From contig VWPU01006274.1 in NCBI GenBank assembly GCA_013398955.1, forward strand, positions 1 through 64,000: DNA of 64,000 nt. The letters are read 5' to 3'. The notes under the pieces were generated by a model. That model was not told the DNA's origin, did no database searches, and worked only from the letters and a program-made list of their open reading frames with translations. Made by a program: the position numbers and the translations under genes. This document shows, in pieces, positions 11,721 to 25,400 of this stretch. Positions within the stretch are counted from its first letter, which is position 1. Every line of letters begins with the position of its first letter. The stretch comes from Callaeas wilsoni (taxonomy: Eukaryota; Chordata; Aves; Passeriformes; Callaeidae).

Positions 11721-12842
11721 CATGCCTTTGGGTGAAGATTCCACTTAGACCTGGAATAATGGCAATTACCATCACCTCTGCCACAGCTGGGGGTTTAGTT
11801 TGCAGTCAGGGTCTCACACTAGCTCTCCCTGTAGCCTGGTGACAGTCTTCAGGTTAACGTATGGTTACAGCGACCTGGCAGTTCCCCTTCCAATCTCACC
11901 TTATCATTGCTCTAACATTAGGTATGAAGCAGACAGAAAGAATTCATTTACTCCCCAGGAAAGGCCCAGCTTTGATACATTCATGGAAAAACGTACTCCT
12001 GCTGCCTATGTCTATAGAGAGGACCACATCTGTGTCATTCAATCACTAAAAAGCAGTAAAAGCACAGATCCTCACTTTCTAAACATTTCCCTATTTTTTC
12101 TCTCACAGAAATTGCCTTGGCATCCAGAAGGACGAAGAATGCTTGTGTGCAGGTAGCTGCAGAAAAGGCACCCAGAGGGAGATCACTGCCCAGGAATGGT
12201 GCAGGTGATGAGTTTGAGCAAAGGAACAGAAGTAAAGGGGTGATGATAATCAGGAATATTTGAACGACATCAATACCTACAGGAATCAGAGCCCTGATGT
12301 TCTGGGAATGGTACAAACTTACAGGAGGAATAATCTCTACCCTCATTCGTCTTCATTTAAGTGCAAAAGATATTCTTTAGGTAATAGTCATGACAGCCTC
12401 CTATTCTGCATCAATTAATTGACTCTTTTAATTGGGTGGCCTAGGAATGCGTGGCATTTGACTGGAATATCTTCAAGACTAGAGCCAGAAACTCTCACCT
12501 GGGGACATTCTGGACAGGACTCCCCTCAGACCACTCAGCAAACATTTTCTCCCATTTTCTGAGCAAGTGGCTGGAGGAGGTCCCATCCTTGCGCTGGCCC
12601 CTGAACAGCTTACTAGGCATCAGGAGCAGGAGATGTCAGTAAAAATCACCTATTTTCCAGACCACAGGCTCTGATTGAAAGAAATGTCTCAATGTGTGTT
12701 TTCAGTAAAACAAAGAAAGCCAATGTATAGCGATATCCTGCATTGCATGGCAGGACTGAAGTCCAGCTGTGGTGGATCTCTGTGAGGGAAGAGATATGTC
12801 TCCTAAATATAACTACTTTTTCTTGACAGAAAGCGGAAAATT

Positions 12843-12873
12843 GAGGGGAGGAGGAGAGGGGAAAGGGAAAGAG
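12843..12873 (+). repeat. Uninterrupted purine tract, 31 nt
   Basis: Only A and G occur from 12843 to 12873, with several GGGG and GGG runs. Mirror-like purine tracts can adopt triplex or G-rich structures in vitro. No function is implied here. Confidence 0.9.
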
Positions 12874-12959
12874 TAGCTACTGGCTCTCCCTTTGAAGATG
12901 TTAATAAGATCATGTTTTGATGTTGCATTTTGAAATAAGAAGATTCCCTTTTTAATTCT

Positions 12960-12984
12960 AAAAATGTGCCATAAAAATGTGCCA
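12960..12984 (+). repeat. 13-bp tandem duplication
   Basis: AAAAATGTGCCAT (12960-12972) is followed directly by AAAAATGTGCCA (12973-12984). Such duplications usually arise by replication slippage. Confidence 0.9.
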
Positions 12985-14219
12985 CCACTATTTATTGCAT
13001 AGCATTAACAAAGACTTTACATCTCTTTTTTCACAACTGAAAATGTTATCTATTATCTGCCACTCTCTCAATGGCGTTATGCTGAAATTGAAATCTCTGA
13101 CTGTCTTCTACCAGATTAAGCCCACATGCTCCACTTTCTTAAGGATCATGGAAAAAAAGAAAGGCACTAGTGTAAAATACTTTATCAGATGCTGACCTTC
13201 TGGCAAGAAGTCAGAACCATCTTGTGGGAAAATGAGTAACTCCTAGCTCTCAGTCTCATTTTTCCTGATGTTGTCCTACCTCCATGCTCTTGCTACGCTT
13301 TTATTTCATGCAGGACTTGCAGAGGATATCAGGCGTCCATTGCATTTATTCCCTTATGTTTGTACAGATACACATATAAATACACATACATAAACCCTCA
13401 AATCTAATAATTAGTTCTCCTTATGGCAGCTTGAGCACTTGTTCCAACTCAGTCTGCTGAAATCATTAGAAAAGTCTCTCTGCCAAGTGAAGCCATGTTT
13501 AGTGAAAAACTTTTCCTAATATATCTAAAACAAAACATACACAGAAAGTCCTTAAGCCTGAATGAAGTCTCCAAACACTAAAAGAGAAGAATCATCCAGA
13601 AGAAAACAAGTCCTGGATTTTATTTTATCACAGTATATCATTTTTCTCCTTGGTATATGAAAGTCTCATCAGAGACTCAAATCAGATTTATAGGTTTCCC
13701 ACAACTGTATAAGCAAGTGAGCAGCACTAAAGCAGACTCTGTCTAGCTCAGGACAGCAATTACATTGCTATTCCTCTACAACTGCACAGGAATAGGAACT
13801 TAGTGTAAAGTCATTATCAGACACATATTACAAATTCAATGTGTGGCACATAAAATATGTATGATTTCTTCTTACTGTATATCATGTATCAAAATATAAT
13901 GTGTTTCTGAGGCACAAATGAATTTAAAATGAAATATTTTATTGAAAAAACACACAGCTTTCCTGATATAGGTAAGTGGAATTTAAAATTGAAAATGTTT
14001 CACAACCATCCATTAAAGCACACTTTGAAACATTCTTAGAATCCAGATTTCCTGCCAGGGAAATGAAGTAGAGTTAAATATCCCAAGCAGGAAGCTTGCT
14101 TGATAGACACTATCTTCCAGTAGAAATTTTTATGACATGAAAAGATGATACTTTGCAAGGTAAACACTCACAACCTCAAGTCTCGAAGAGAGCAGATAGC
14201 CTGTAAAAACCTGCAAGGA

Positions 14220-14235
14220 TTTTTTTTTTTTTTTT
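14220..14235 (+). repeat. Poly(T) run, 16 nt
   Basis: Uninterrupted T homopolymer. No retroposed gene copy is recognisable on either side. Confidence 0.95.
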
Positions 14236-14909
14236 AATGGAAGTACAAGTCTGTGAGAGAGAGGGTGATGGGAAGTGAAAAGAATGCAGGCTTGGAAAAG
14301 ATTGATCAATATTTTGTGATTGTGAAGGGTTTTTTTTGCTTTTATTAAAATTAAACTTTTTGGAGGGCTGATCTGTTCTTGTTTTCCTTCCCACTCTGGC
14401 AGAGTCTGGGAGTGGGGAGAGCAGTCATTCACGCCATGTGCAGGATTAGTGGATGCCTATTTCATGCTACACCTTCAGGCAGAAATCGCACTGGAAGCTG
14501 GGCTGCAGGGAGCTGACAGAGCCATGAGTGAGCACAGGTAACGCCTCAGCTGCCGTGCTTTATCCTGAGGGCTGTGCTGGCACTCATTATAAACAGATAC
14601 AAGTGCTGCAAAGGGAGATCTGTACCTCTTGTAAAGTCGGAATTAAAAATCTAAGACACAGAAGACAGAGAAGCTGCCCTAGGAAAATCCTTTTCCCAAA
14701 AGCAAGCACAAATATGGTCTGAAATATATTTCTTATGAGCGGGCTCTACCATCAATCTCTGTTGTGCAGGAGAAGCATGCAGAAAAGAAAATAATCAGAA
14801 ACTAGTCTGAGACAAGTAGAAACAGGAATAATTAAAGTGGCCACAAGTGAATGGCAGAAACTGGGAATAGAAAGGTGCATTTTCTCATATCTGCCCCTTC
14901 CAGTCACTG
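14236..14909. other. Non-genic sequence
   Basis: No gene or repeat family is recognised. A T8 run occurs at 14330-14337. Open frames are at most 100 codons, and the ones containing the T/A runs are lysine-rich artefacts of the homopolymers. Confidence 0.65.
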
Positions 14910-15037
14910 AATCACAGAGTATCTCAAGCTGGAAGGGACCCATGAGGATCATCAAGTCCAACTCCCTGCTCCTCACAGGATTACCTAAAGCTAAACCATA
15001 TGGCTAAGAGCATCATCCAGATGCTCTTTGAACTCTG
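14910..15037 (-). mobile_element. CR1 LINE fragment, 3' end
   Basis: The stretch begins with the reverse complement of a CR1 tail (AATCACAGAGTATCTCAAGC). The signature GGAAGGGACCCATGAGGATC, then ATCAAGTCCAACTCCCTGCT and CATCATCCAGATGCTC, follow in order. This is the inverted form of the CR1 3' untranslated region common in birds. The copy is 5'-truncated to about 130 bp, as most CR1 insertions are, and has a single degenerate tail octamer. It carries no coding sequence. Confidence 0.9.
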
Positions 15038-15919
15038 AAAAAAGGTTGAACTGTATGAACAATATCAGATATTTCTACCAAGTTCTTCCAAACATGAAAT
15101 GTTTACCGTGGCAATCCCACAGCTCTGATCTCCCAGTCCACAGTGCAGGTGTATTGCTGGGGTTACCTGCGGGTCAGAGTCCCCCTCAGTGCTGTCTTAG
15201 ATGGGTAAGCACACAGCCACTTGCCTGTCCCTTCTTGGAGTGAACTCCTTATCATGGAGCCATAACCCAAGCACATTTGCCCTCTATCAGTTGGGGAAAG
15301 CCTTTGAGTATCATATTTTGTGAAATACATCAGTCAGCTTACCAGGACTTGTGTGTGTCTGCCTAAGGAAGAGTGCTGCCTAAGTGCAGAGAAAGTTAAT
15401 TATGTACAGAATAATTGATACCAATTTACTCAGTGCATCTATATACTTACTCGCAAAAATAAAAATTGCGTTTGAAATGCTCCTATTGGTTTGAGAGTGC
15501 CTGCATTAACCAGTGCTTTTCCTTTCCTGGGCTGTCAATCCAGGAAAGATTTTGCAGATGGGAATCTTCTCAGATGAAAACACATGGCCACTGAGCAGTA
15601 TTTACCTGCAGTAACTTGTAGGTGAAGATTTATGAATCAATTGTATTTTAATAATAAACATATAGGTTTATGTTGCTTGACAGAAGTAAGACAGGCTTTG
15701 CACTGCAGGGAGCCCAGCAGTGTTTGCTCAGCCAAACACTGACCAAAAGTCTTCCCTGGTAAAATCAGGAAAACCCACATTTGCCTTGCTAGCTGCAGTT
15801 CAAAAGCTAACAATTCATGTTTCTGAACACTTTGTAACCAACACTCCGAAACGTATTCAGGAAACCTCAGATTGCCATTGTTCAGGGTCTTTGCAGGATA
15901 TATCAAACCCTTTAGTACG

Positions 15920-15950
15920 GCTATAACTCAGAAAGAACCTGAGTTATAGC
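15920..15950. repeat. Perfect 12-bp inverted repeat, 7-nt loop
   Basis: GCTATAACTCAG (15920-15931) and CTGAGTTATAGC (15939-15950) are exact reverse complements around AAAGAAC. The pairing stops at both ends. The stem is too short for a microRNA precursor, and it does not sit at the edge of a recognised transposon. Confidence 0.95.
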
Positions 15951-17346
15951 ATGGATGTGAGGCCAGGCAAGAGTACAGCTCTCACAAGGGGCATGAATCC
16001 TATCATCTTGTCATGAAGCCTGGCACATGTAGCTGAAAAAAGCCAAGATAAAAATGTGAGTAAACATTTTCCATGAGAAAGGACTCCTCTCATGCCGGAA
16101 ATACATTTGAAGGGAGAAGTGAATGTACACCCATTTACAGTGTTGGCTGCTTGATTTTCTCTGCAGATCCACCTTAAAATGCAATTTTTTTTATTCCCTT
16201 AAAGCTGCACATCCCAGCTGGCATGTCCCAGTCCTATAAACGTCTCAATATAATACACCATCATTGTCTGATGTATGAGCTTCCATTTGGTGCACCATGT
16301 CCAAAGAATATTTCTTCATGCTTGAATGACTCATGTATGAGGAGATTAATCTCTCTGGGGGAGAAATTGGTGTCTCTCCTATGGAAGCAAGTTGCTATGT
16401 GCACATTAGCTTCTGATTTCACTTGTGTTCTTAATATTCAGGGTACAGCTTCTATCTGCCATAAAAATTCTTTTGTCTTTCCACCTTGATGTGCTTTTCC
16501 AGCTATTCTTACAAAAAAATTTGCAGGAAAAATTTAAAATTAACCATTACAGTAGTACAGTGAAATAACATACTATTAATTTTTAACTTGTAATTCTGTT
16601 TGCCATTCATTCTAAGTGCCAGGTAGTCTTACTCATGCTTTTCTTTAGCCTGTAGCTCTTAACAAGAGGATGCAAATAGCTGGCTTTATTAAGTGAAGAG
16701 GGCATCCGTTTTGATTTAGACCAGCTCCCCAGATTCTCAAAGAGACAAGGTTTAATCCTATACCATTTTGGTTGCTGGCAAGAAAATATTTAACAGGCAG
16801 CTTCTGTCTTTGAGAGGAATGAAAGCACAACATGCACATATCACTCGATGTACATTATCACTTTCTTGTTGGCTAAGAACTAAACTTTATGTTCCAAATG
16901 TTTTCATCAATATGAAAACTTTTTGTGAGCTTTCTTATTCCTTGCTTGTTTCAAACTTCACTTTTGCCTCCAGTGAGCAACAATAGAAAGCAATAAATAC
17001 ATTAGCACTATAAGTAAATTTGCAAGTACATTAATTCATACTGTAAACTGCAATTTGAAAGATCAAGCAATGTGTCTCCCCAGAAAGGAGACCTTATCCA
17101 AGCAATTACATTTACATTCAGAGACTTAGTTTTATTCAGCTTTGTCTTTTATTGAAACCTATCAAAAACCTGAGGCTGTCGCCGCCAGTGCCAGTAAGCA
17201 ATCTAGAGCTATTAATTAGTACACCCGTGTTTTTGCCACAACAAACATTTTAATTTGTCCTCTAAACAGTGTTCATGATATCAGCCCTTTACTCCTGTTT
17301 TATTTTTGTCTGTGTGATATACATTACACATGAGAGAGTCCTACGT

Positions 17347-17378
17347 CCATATGTCCACAAACTGCAGTGGACATATGG
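17347..17378. repeat. Perfect 12-bp inverted repeat, 8-nt loop, with CATATG cores
   Basis: CCATATGTCCAC (17347-17358) and GTGGACATATGG (17367-17378) are exact reverse complements around AAACTGCA. Each arm contains the palindromic E-box-type hexamer CATATG. Function is unknown. Confidence 0.95.
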
Positions 17379-20300
17379 CAGCATACAGAAAAGCGGTCTT
17401 TTACATTTTGCATACTATTATCATGGAGGCATTACAGCATCCCTTTATGTCATGTTGCTATTTAGTCAAGTTTGTGTCATGTATTTGAACCTTCTCAGCT
17501 GGCTTGATTTATTCTAATTGTAGGCATTGGGTTAGTCTATTTGTAACAAGCAGTGTGCGGAAATTGCCCCAGTAATGACTCCTGCAACAAACGTAATTTA
17601 TTTAGTTGATTACAAAGAAATGTTGGTTATACTTGAAGAAGAGAACAATAAAATGTTTTCTTTTCAGACATTTATTGAATGTTATTTGTCATTAGTTCTC
17701 TGTCTAATGAAAGGATATATATAACTGAAAGATTGCTGAAGAGAATGGAAAAAACAGCCCACAGGAAGGATTTATGTTTTATTTTGAATTCTAGAAAGTG
17801 GGGTAGTCTCATGAAAAATCTATTGAAAAAATTGTGTCCATTAAAGAAAGTTGGTTTGAAATGTCCAGCCTTCGCAACACGAACTGCAGCCATTTCATAT
17901 AAACAAGGTGTATTGTAAAACGGGATATATGAAGCTACCCAATTTCAGGCATTCAGACTTAAAAAAGTCTCATGGAGAATGAATTCTTCCCAACCAGCTC
18001 AAAATAGACAGCATTGTTTGGAATAACACTAATAGATGCTGACAGGCCAAGCTCAGAAGAGATACTTGTATGAGCATGGGACTTATTGGATGTATATCCA
18101 CAAAACTTCCTGTCCAGCCCCTATGGTTGGTCTCACTCTCAAGATTTTCCATGCTTTTTTTTCACAATTTTTTTCTCAAAATATTCTAAGAAAAAGTGAT
18201 AAGTAAGTAAACCAGGAGAAGAGATTATAACTGCCCCGGACATATCTTCTAGTGAGATAAGCTCTAAGAGCTTGCCTCTGGCCACCTGTCTAAAGGTATG
18301 GCCCATCCACACCAGTCCGCTGAATGGGCTCTCTTTCAGGCACCTTCCAAGGCCTACTCCATTTTAAGGAATCAGTTACTGTTGGAGGTGTCTGTGTCTC
18401 TCCAACATATATGGAAAGAGTGTAAGTAGGAGACAGATCAGGTAGCCACATGCCTAACACTGTCATTCTACGTGGCTGATATTAGGCAAGAGTAACTACA
18501 TTCTTAGGCTGAAGTTTCCTCCAGACAGAAGATACACTGGAGAAGAAAATGGAGCCTCTCATTTGCTGTAAAGCTTTACATGAGTCCTTTTATCGAATGT
18601 TTCAAGGACCATAGGCCATACTGACTTTCCATTCCTCTGAAATAGGTGCTCCTCTGTGGGATGTTCTGCACACAGAGGTGATGACAGATTCCAGTACAAG
18701 GTACTGGCTGCCAGCATTTCCCAGAGCCAGCACCAGCCCATAGTGCTCAGGGTTCGTTGTACCAGGAGCTGGTTCTCCCACTCTCTGCCTGACATCATTG
18801 GTGCAGTACAAAATTGAGCATGGTGAGAGGAAAGGCACCAGACCCTTTGAGCACAAATAAGCAAAGCTAGGTATAAAGTCTGCTCCTGTCAGTCTAAACC
18901 AGCTTCTTCTGACATCATGGTAGAGATCTAACAGATGCTAGCAAGAGCAGACCCTTCTCTTGGTATTTGAATGATTACTGTCAGATGCAAAGAGACATCT
19001 GCAGTCTTATAAAAAGCAATATATGGGTTCAAACAGCACTGATAATTTCTCTGTAAAGACTTACTTATACACACCCAATTGGGGGACAAAAAGCCAAAGG
19101 CTAAAACTCTTCTTGAGTTGTCCTGAGCAAAGCTAAGTCATTCTGCTGTTTCTGGTGCGGGGAGAAGTTGGAGTTGCATCACCACACATCTCCTTTCCAA
19201 GGTGGCACAGGGGAGAAAGGTCTGAGAGCCTTAATAGTGCTAGAGTCCTGTGCAGACAGACAGACTGACGACAGCTGTGTGCCTCCCACATTGCGGCTAC
19301 CTACTCGTAGAAGGTATAACCAATCTGGTTTTCTCAGGCTAAGCAATAAAGGTTCTGAATATAAAGGTTAAGTAATAAATACAAAGCAGAGGGAAACTAT
19401 TCCCTCAATTCTTGAATAAAACATTCCAAGAAAGTGCAGAGTTAATGGATTTGAAAAAATAAGCACAAAGTAGCAATGTAGCACCATGTGTCCTCAAATG
19501 CACAGAACATCATGCACATTGACTGGTTTAAATTTTATGCAGCTTCACCCCACATATTTCAGATGAGAGCAGTAATGTAATGTACCCTTCAGTTCTGCAT
19601 TTCCTTGTAGCAGTAGGTACAAGGGGCTGCTCTTTTCCTTGTGTTCATTAAGCACCTTCCAAGCAGATGACAAGGACAGTTGCCAGCTAAACTAGGTGTG
19701 GATTAAAACTGCTTTTCTTGTGCCTAGCTACCATAGTTTCTTGCCAACAAGTATTCCTTTTCTTTCTCTCCCCAAACTGGTAGTGTAGGCAAAAATGTGA
19801 GTGCTAAATTAATTTCCAATTTAAGTATAAAATTCCTTCTAGGATGCATTTCTCGGCTGAGATGGAGAGTGCAGCTGCCCCAATTCCATTCAGTTCCACA
19901 GTGACTATACTGGCCCAAAGGTCTTTACTTCTCCCAGGCTCCAAGTCTATGGTATGGGAGAACGAAAGCATGACAACTAGAAGGTAGAGGGACAAGTGAT
20001 CAGGAACAAACACGAGGGCTTGTTAACTTAGGGAACCAATTCAATATCTCTAGTCCTCAACAGACGGATCCCAGCACGTGGCTATGTGTTATGTCCCTTA
20101 TTCCTGGTGGACTGGACTTTATCTTGTTGGAATGTGAGCTTACAGGCTCATTGAATTTGAAAAGCACACAGCTCCACCTGTACTATTATGCAGGCCCCCC
20201 AGGGAGGTCATAGCGCCACTGGGTCTGACATGACAAAGCACCTACGTAAGGATCTGCCCCAGAGTACCTGTTTGGTTTCTCTAGTCAACCCACATGCTTT

Positions 20301-22457
20301 AATTAAGAGAGATTTGAGGTTTGTTTATTTTTTAAAACCTAGCATGATTTTAGCTGCCCGCTTCTAAAATGTGAGGAATACCACAGTGCAAAACAACCAC
20401 AACAACAAAAGGACTCTAAGGCTAAGGACAAAATGGGAAGTTCTGCCTAAATCTGATATCCCCTCTTTTAAAAAATAACAAAAAAAAGGAAAATCCTTCC
20501 TGTAGCAGACTGAGCACAGCATATATGCCAGAAGGATCCTTAATGCTTTGGGAGTATGGGACAAAACAGGCTGTTTTATCTTCTGTCACATCATAAAAGT
20601 GAATTTGTGCACAGTTGTAAGTACAGAACATGCAAATATGAAGAGCAACAAACAGCACACTCTCAGGTCCAAGCTTATTCGTCTCTTTCCACAAGTCCAC
20701 AGCTCCTACTTCAAGTTCCAAAAGACCTGAATCAGGAGCCTGGTTTTGTTGCAGCATTACCTGTACAGACGAGGAGGGAGGCAGAGGAGAGAGGCAGACA
20801 AGGGAGACTTGCAGGAAGTAGGGTTAAGGGCTTGCTCATAACCAGTCATTCCTCACTGGCAGGTGTTTAGATGACTCTATGAACTCCAGCTTGGACCAGT
20901 GAAAGTTTTCCTTACCTAGGGCTGTACCTGTAGCCTACACCTCTTTTAATCAAAATTATTAAAATCGCTGAAGCTTCTAGTTTTCATCTCCTTCTCTGCC
21001 CACCACAAATCAGCAGAACGCTCCTTGTCTTGGTCTCCTATGGGAGTTCCAGTTCCTGTAGTTTTGTATGTTGTCTTCTCTTGTATCTCTACCCACCCTT
21101 ATCAGTGAGATTCCCTTCGCTGCTGCTTCCCTCAGCTCATGGATGGGCACTGATGGGGTGTGTGGACAAACCCACAGCACACAGCAGGTGAGAGCAGATT
21201 GCCAACAGGCCTCCACAACCTGGTCCTCATCTCCATCCTGACCCCCAGGAAATGCTCGACACCCTGAAGGCCAAACGCCTCCGGCATGCAAGGCAGAGCA
21301 ATGCTTTCCCAGGCTCTGCAGAGAGTGCAGGGGGAAAGGCAGCGCTGCAGTGTAATCAGAGGGCAGCGACCTCACAGCTGCAAACTGTAACCTTTTAGAA
21401 AGTGTTTAATGCAGTCTTTATGGCAGCCATTATTTTTACAGTGTTTTCACTTTGAGAAAGAAAACAGAGTAAATGTTTACAACAGCTTAACTAACTAAAT
21501 TCAACAGGTGAGGTGTGGTCCTCACCTGGGCCAGTACAGCCCACCCAGCAGTTCACAACCCTCAGTGTCTGGAAATCAAAGGAGTGGTTGAAAATGGACC
21601 TTCACTCAGAAAGGAAAAAGTTTCTTTCCCTGCTTCAGTTTTTGTTTGTTTCTTTAAGTAACAGACTGTTTCAGAAAAATAAACACACAGAAGGGCTCAG
21701 GGCAAAGATACATTTTGTATACAGCTTTAATGAAAACATGTTTTTCTTGTTAACACCTTGTTATATCCTAAAATCACAATACAGAAAAAACTGTGAATAA
21801 GGCTGTGTGCATAGACATCTCAGATTTTTAATGAAATTCAACATAGCTTCCCCCACATGCTCGCCGCTACTGCAGCATCGGCAGCTCTTGGTGTGTGTGA
21901 CCCTGGCTGAGCGCTACCTGTGCGCTCTCCCTGCACGCGCTGTGCTGCAAGGACTGCTCGAGTACAGGTCTGCAGCACTAAACTTCTCACCACGCTGAAA
22001 AGTGCAGGAGTGAGGTACAACTGTCAAAGACACAGGCCCAGTGTATTATTTTTCATTAGAGCTCACTTTCGCAGTCTAACAGACAGTCTGCTTTCATATA
22101 AGCCAAAGGCAATCGTCCATAGACTGGCCAAAATATTAGAGGAATTGCTCTGCACAGCCTCTCTGAGTTTGGGGTGGACTTTTGCTTTACCACATTATGA
22201 TTAATACATTGCCAAACACATACTATCAGAAGCTTTTATCTGAGCAGCTTCATAAGGCCCTTCAGTACTCAACACAGTGTGTTCCACCCAGGAGATAATA
22301 TTTCCGTTTCAAAATATGTTAGCAGCTTCTTTCCAAAAAAATTTCATAATTTAATTCCCTGCTGAAACACGTCAGCTGAAACCGCTGGGTTGCAGAAGTT
22401 AGATGGGATTCAGAAGACAACAGCTGCCACGCAGAGCTGGAGAGAATATGCCTTTTT

Positions 22458-22476
22458 AAAAAAAAAAAAAAAAAAA
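22458..22476 (+). repeat. Poly(A) run, 19 nt
   Basis: Uninterrupted A homopolymer. The upstream sequence is not recognisable as a retroposed transcript, and no flanking duplication is evident. Confidence 0.95.
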
Positions 22477-25400
22477 GGTAATACTTTTCTCTGATAATGA
22501 CCCCAGAGTGACTCTGTTCCCTGGTAATGATCCAGAGCCCCATGTTCCCGTGATCTGCTGGGCCACCATGAAAGAGTAGCGCATTGCTGTAATGAGTGAT
22601 GGCAGTCAGAGAAAAGATCTTGGGACAATGCTGACGCTGGAAAGTGGGCACTGGTTGTTCTGCAGGTAATGAAATCTTACTTGTAACAAGGAGACAAGAA
22701 AAGATGGTACTGGAAATTGCCAGTGTTTGAACTCTGAAACTCAGTGGGAGGGAAAAGAGATACAGTTTTTGTGAAATACCTTGCTCTCAGGAGACTCAGA
22801 GAAAAATCCATGCTTTGGGGCACCTGAATGCTCACTCAGATCAACCCTTAAAGAAAAAGCTTGAATTCTCTCATATATTTAGTGGCAAGAGGGGGCCTTA
22901 AAGCAGGATTTAGACCCACTTTATACCACATTATTAATATCAAGAAGTCATAAAAAACCTTTATTGTTATTGTAAATCGGACTTTGAATCCCAACCGAGT
23001 ACAAAAACTGAGTCTGCACTAGAATATCAAACCCAGACTTTGGTAAAGTTCAGAAATGAATCTCCCTTTAAAACCATTACTGAGTTTAGAAAATAGATCA
23101 GTCATCTGATATGTGAGCTGCAATTCCCATTAGCTTTGGGGAAATTCTCCTATTGATCTGGACTCCCAGCGCAACTTAACTTCTGCATAATAATTACTGC
23201 CCTTGGAACAGCCCTACTTTATTATTTGTAAGGACAAAAGAAAACTACTGCAGATTTTATAGGAATAAAGTTTTTTGTTTCTCAAAAAGGTATAGGCCTA
23301 TCAAACCTGAGAGAGAGAATAGCCTCCAGTGCAGATGGGTAGGTATGAGATACCCACTCACTCCTGCTACTACTTCAGTGCAGCTACAGTAGCATTATTT
23401 TTAGCAGAGCAGGTGTAGAAAAGGGTGGTTTTGAAGGAAAGAAAACAAAACAAAAAAAAACCAACAAAAAATGAATTATTTATGCAAGTTAAATCAAAAT
23501 ATGCCCCATATAAATGTTTAATCAGGTTTTCACCAACTTCTCTCCATATGCTCTGCCTTGCTCAACAGCAGATTTCTAATGGAATCACTAAATATAGTTT
23601 AATAGCTTTGTATTATGCAATTCAACTTCTGCTTCCAGGGTTTTTTTCATTCAAAGCAGCTTCAGTAAAATAAACACTAAAGTCTCTCAGAGTTAATATG
23701 TAAAGAAAAGTATTAAAAACTGTTGAAGGATTTCCCTTCTGCAGCCTATTTGTCACAGACAAGTGTTACAGGAGGTGAAGTTGTGATATAGACAAGTACA
23801 ATCAATGCACATTGGGGCAGATGAAAGCTTTTGTCGCATTTGAGAAATACAAATTGTATTTATCAGACAATTTGCTGGGATAGCCAAAAGAGAGGGCATT
23901 GGCTCTTAACTTCAGGACTCTAGAAGATACCAAAGGCTTCCACTGCTCTTTTTTTTTACATTTTTGAAAAGCATTCAATTGAAATCAGACAGTTTGGGAC
24001 TTACTAACCCCGGCTTGCTCAGATACCAGCTTTTACCCTACAGGGCCATCTTTTTAGGAGTGCCTAAGAACTAAAAGCCAGTATCCTGGGTGGGCTGCCA
24101 ATCACCACAAGCAATAGCAGCTCCTCAAGCAAACCAAAATACCTACAGAGCTCTTCTTCCTTTTCCAGCACACCAAAAGGCTGATACACAAGTGCTCACT
24201 CCCCCTTTCCCAAACTTAGCAATTCAATACCCTCAGCTTTCCCTCAGCGCTAGCCACTCTGTTTCTTGTCTTCCTTTATATACAAAGCAGCTGGTCCCTG
24301 CAGATTAACAGAGCCCAGCTGGTCTCCAGCCACTTAACCCCTTCTGAGCAAGTTCCACAACCCCGCAAAGGAAAACAGCATTGTCAGCTTTCCAGGACTC
24401 TCCCAGGGCTTGCGATAGGAGCATCCCTACCAGCAAAGACAGTATAGGTTCTAATCTGGGGAGAAAAGCTTGCAATGGTCTGAAAAGAGTTTTATGCAGT
24501 GTAGTAAGCCTAAGTCTTTCTAGAGCTTAGAGACAAGGATGTGAGAGAATTAAGTAGACTTGAAAATGATAATGCTATACACAAGAGTATTAAGTATTTA
24601 TGGATATTATTTATAAGTTGTTGAGTTTGGTGTGGAATGATCTCTGCCCTATAACTACCTTAATTATTTTGTAAAATACTCTACTGGTATGCTGTCACTT
24701 TTTAAGCATGTCGTGTAGTGGTTAAAAAGCATTTAGACAGAGCCCATATTCACAAGGGTTTATTCTTAGGGCTTGTGAAATCCTCAGAAACATGAGGTCA
24801 ATATTATATAGGTATTTGTGATGGCCAAAGTATTTATTACCTGCTGGAGAAAATCACAAAAATTAAACATGAGTAGTTAACGTTGAAAATGTCTATGTAT
24901 GAATTTAGCTATATTTGCAGTAAGAATTTCTTTAAAAACTTTACACTGACTATTTTTTTCACCAATCTAAACTTCTGAATAATCATTTGAAATTAGGAGT
25001 AAAGGTGTTTGAATAAAAAATATTTGAGGAGAAGCCTTCCCTCTTTCAAAATAAAGTGCTTTTTGATATCTTTAAGTGCAGAGCAACTACCAGTACCTTG
25101 CAAAGATGAAATAGGGATAATGGACTTTCAAGAATTGAGACCTATGAACTTAAGAATTTACTATAATTATAGATTCAGTAACCTGTTGTCTCCCATTCCT
25201 TCAGGTTGGTTTCAATTAACGAAGTTATTCCTCCATCGCTGTAGCCAGCTCCTGCTCCCACCAAATAATTTCCTCTTTGGAGGGGTGTTGTACCCTTCCT
25301 GGCAATTCTGGTGTGAGGCTGCAATCTATTTAATATCAGTTATATTGTCTTCCAAATTAACCCTCTAAAGGACACTCAGGATTCATGTAACTGTGACTAG

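Larger units (their letters stand above)
11721..14219. other. Non-genic sequence downstream of the LTR
   Basis: No retroviral internal sequence and no gene are recognised. Open frames reach 118 codons (11800-12156, plus) without domains. The stretch contains the 31-nt purine tract at 12843-12873 and a 13-bp tandem duplication at 12960-12984. Confidence 0.65.
15038..22457. other. AT-rich non-genic sequence
   Basis: No gene was recognised in 7.4 kb. Open frames reach about 121 codons (21010-21375, minus), with none of the composition or motifs of a protein family. Two perfect 12-bp hairpins stand out (15920-15950, 17347-17378). The segment 17160-17260 is complex and includes CpG-containing GTCGCCGCCAG followed by TATTAATTAG. 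The segment 21838-21970 is locally CpG-containing. The rest shows nothing recognisable. Confidence 0.65.

Noticed and set aside
11442..11735. 97-codon open frame inside the LTR
   Set aside because: It lies within the R/U5 part of the LTR, has no gag-like features and is explained by the GC-rich, stop-poor composition.
11716..12400. Possible retroviral internal region after the LTR
   Set aside because: No primer-binding site, gag-like frame or second LTR could be found, so the LTR is called solo.
22458..22476. Poly(A) tail of a processed pseudogene
   Set aside because: The flanking sequence shows no recognisable gene body or target-site duplication.
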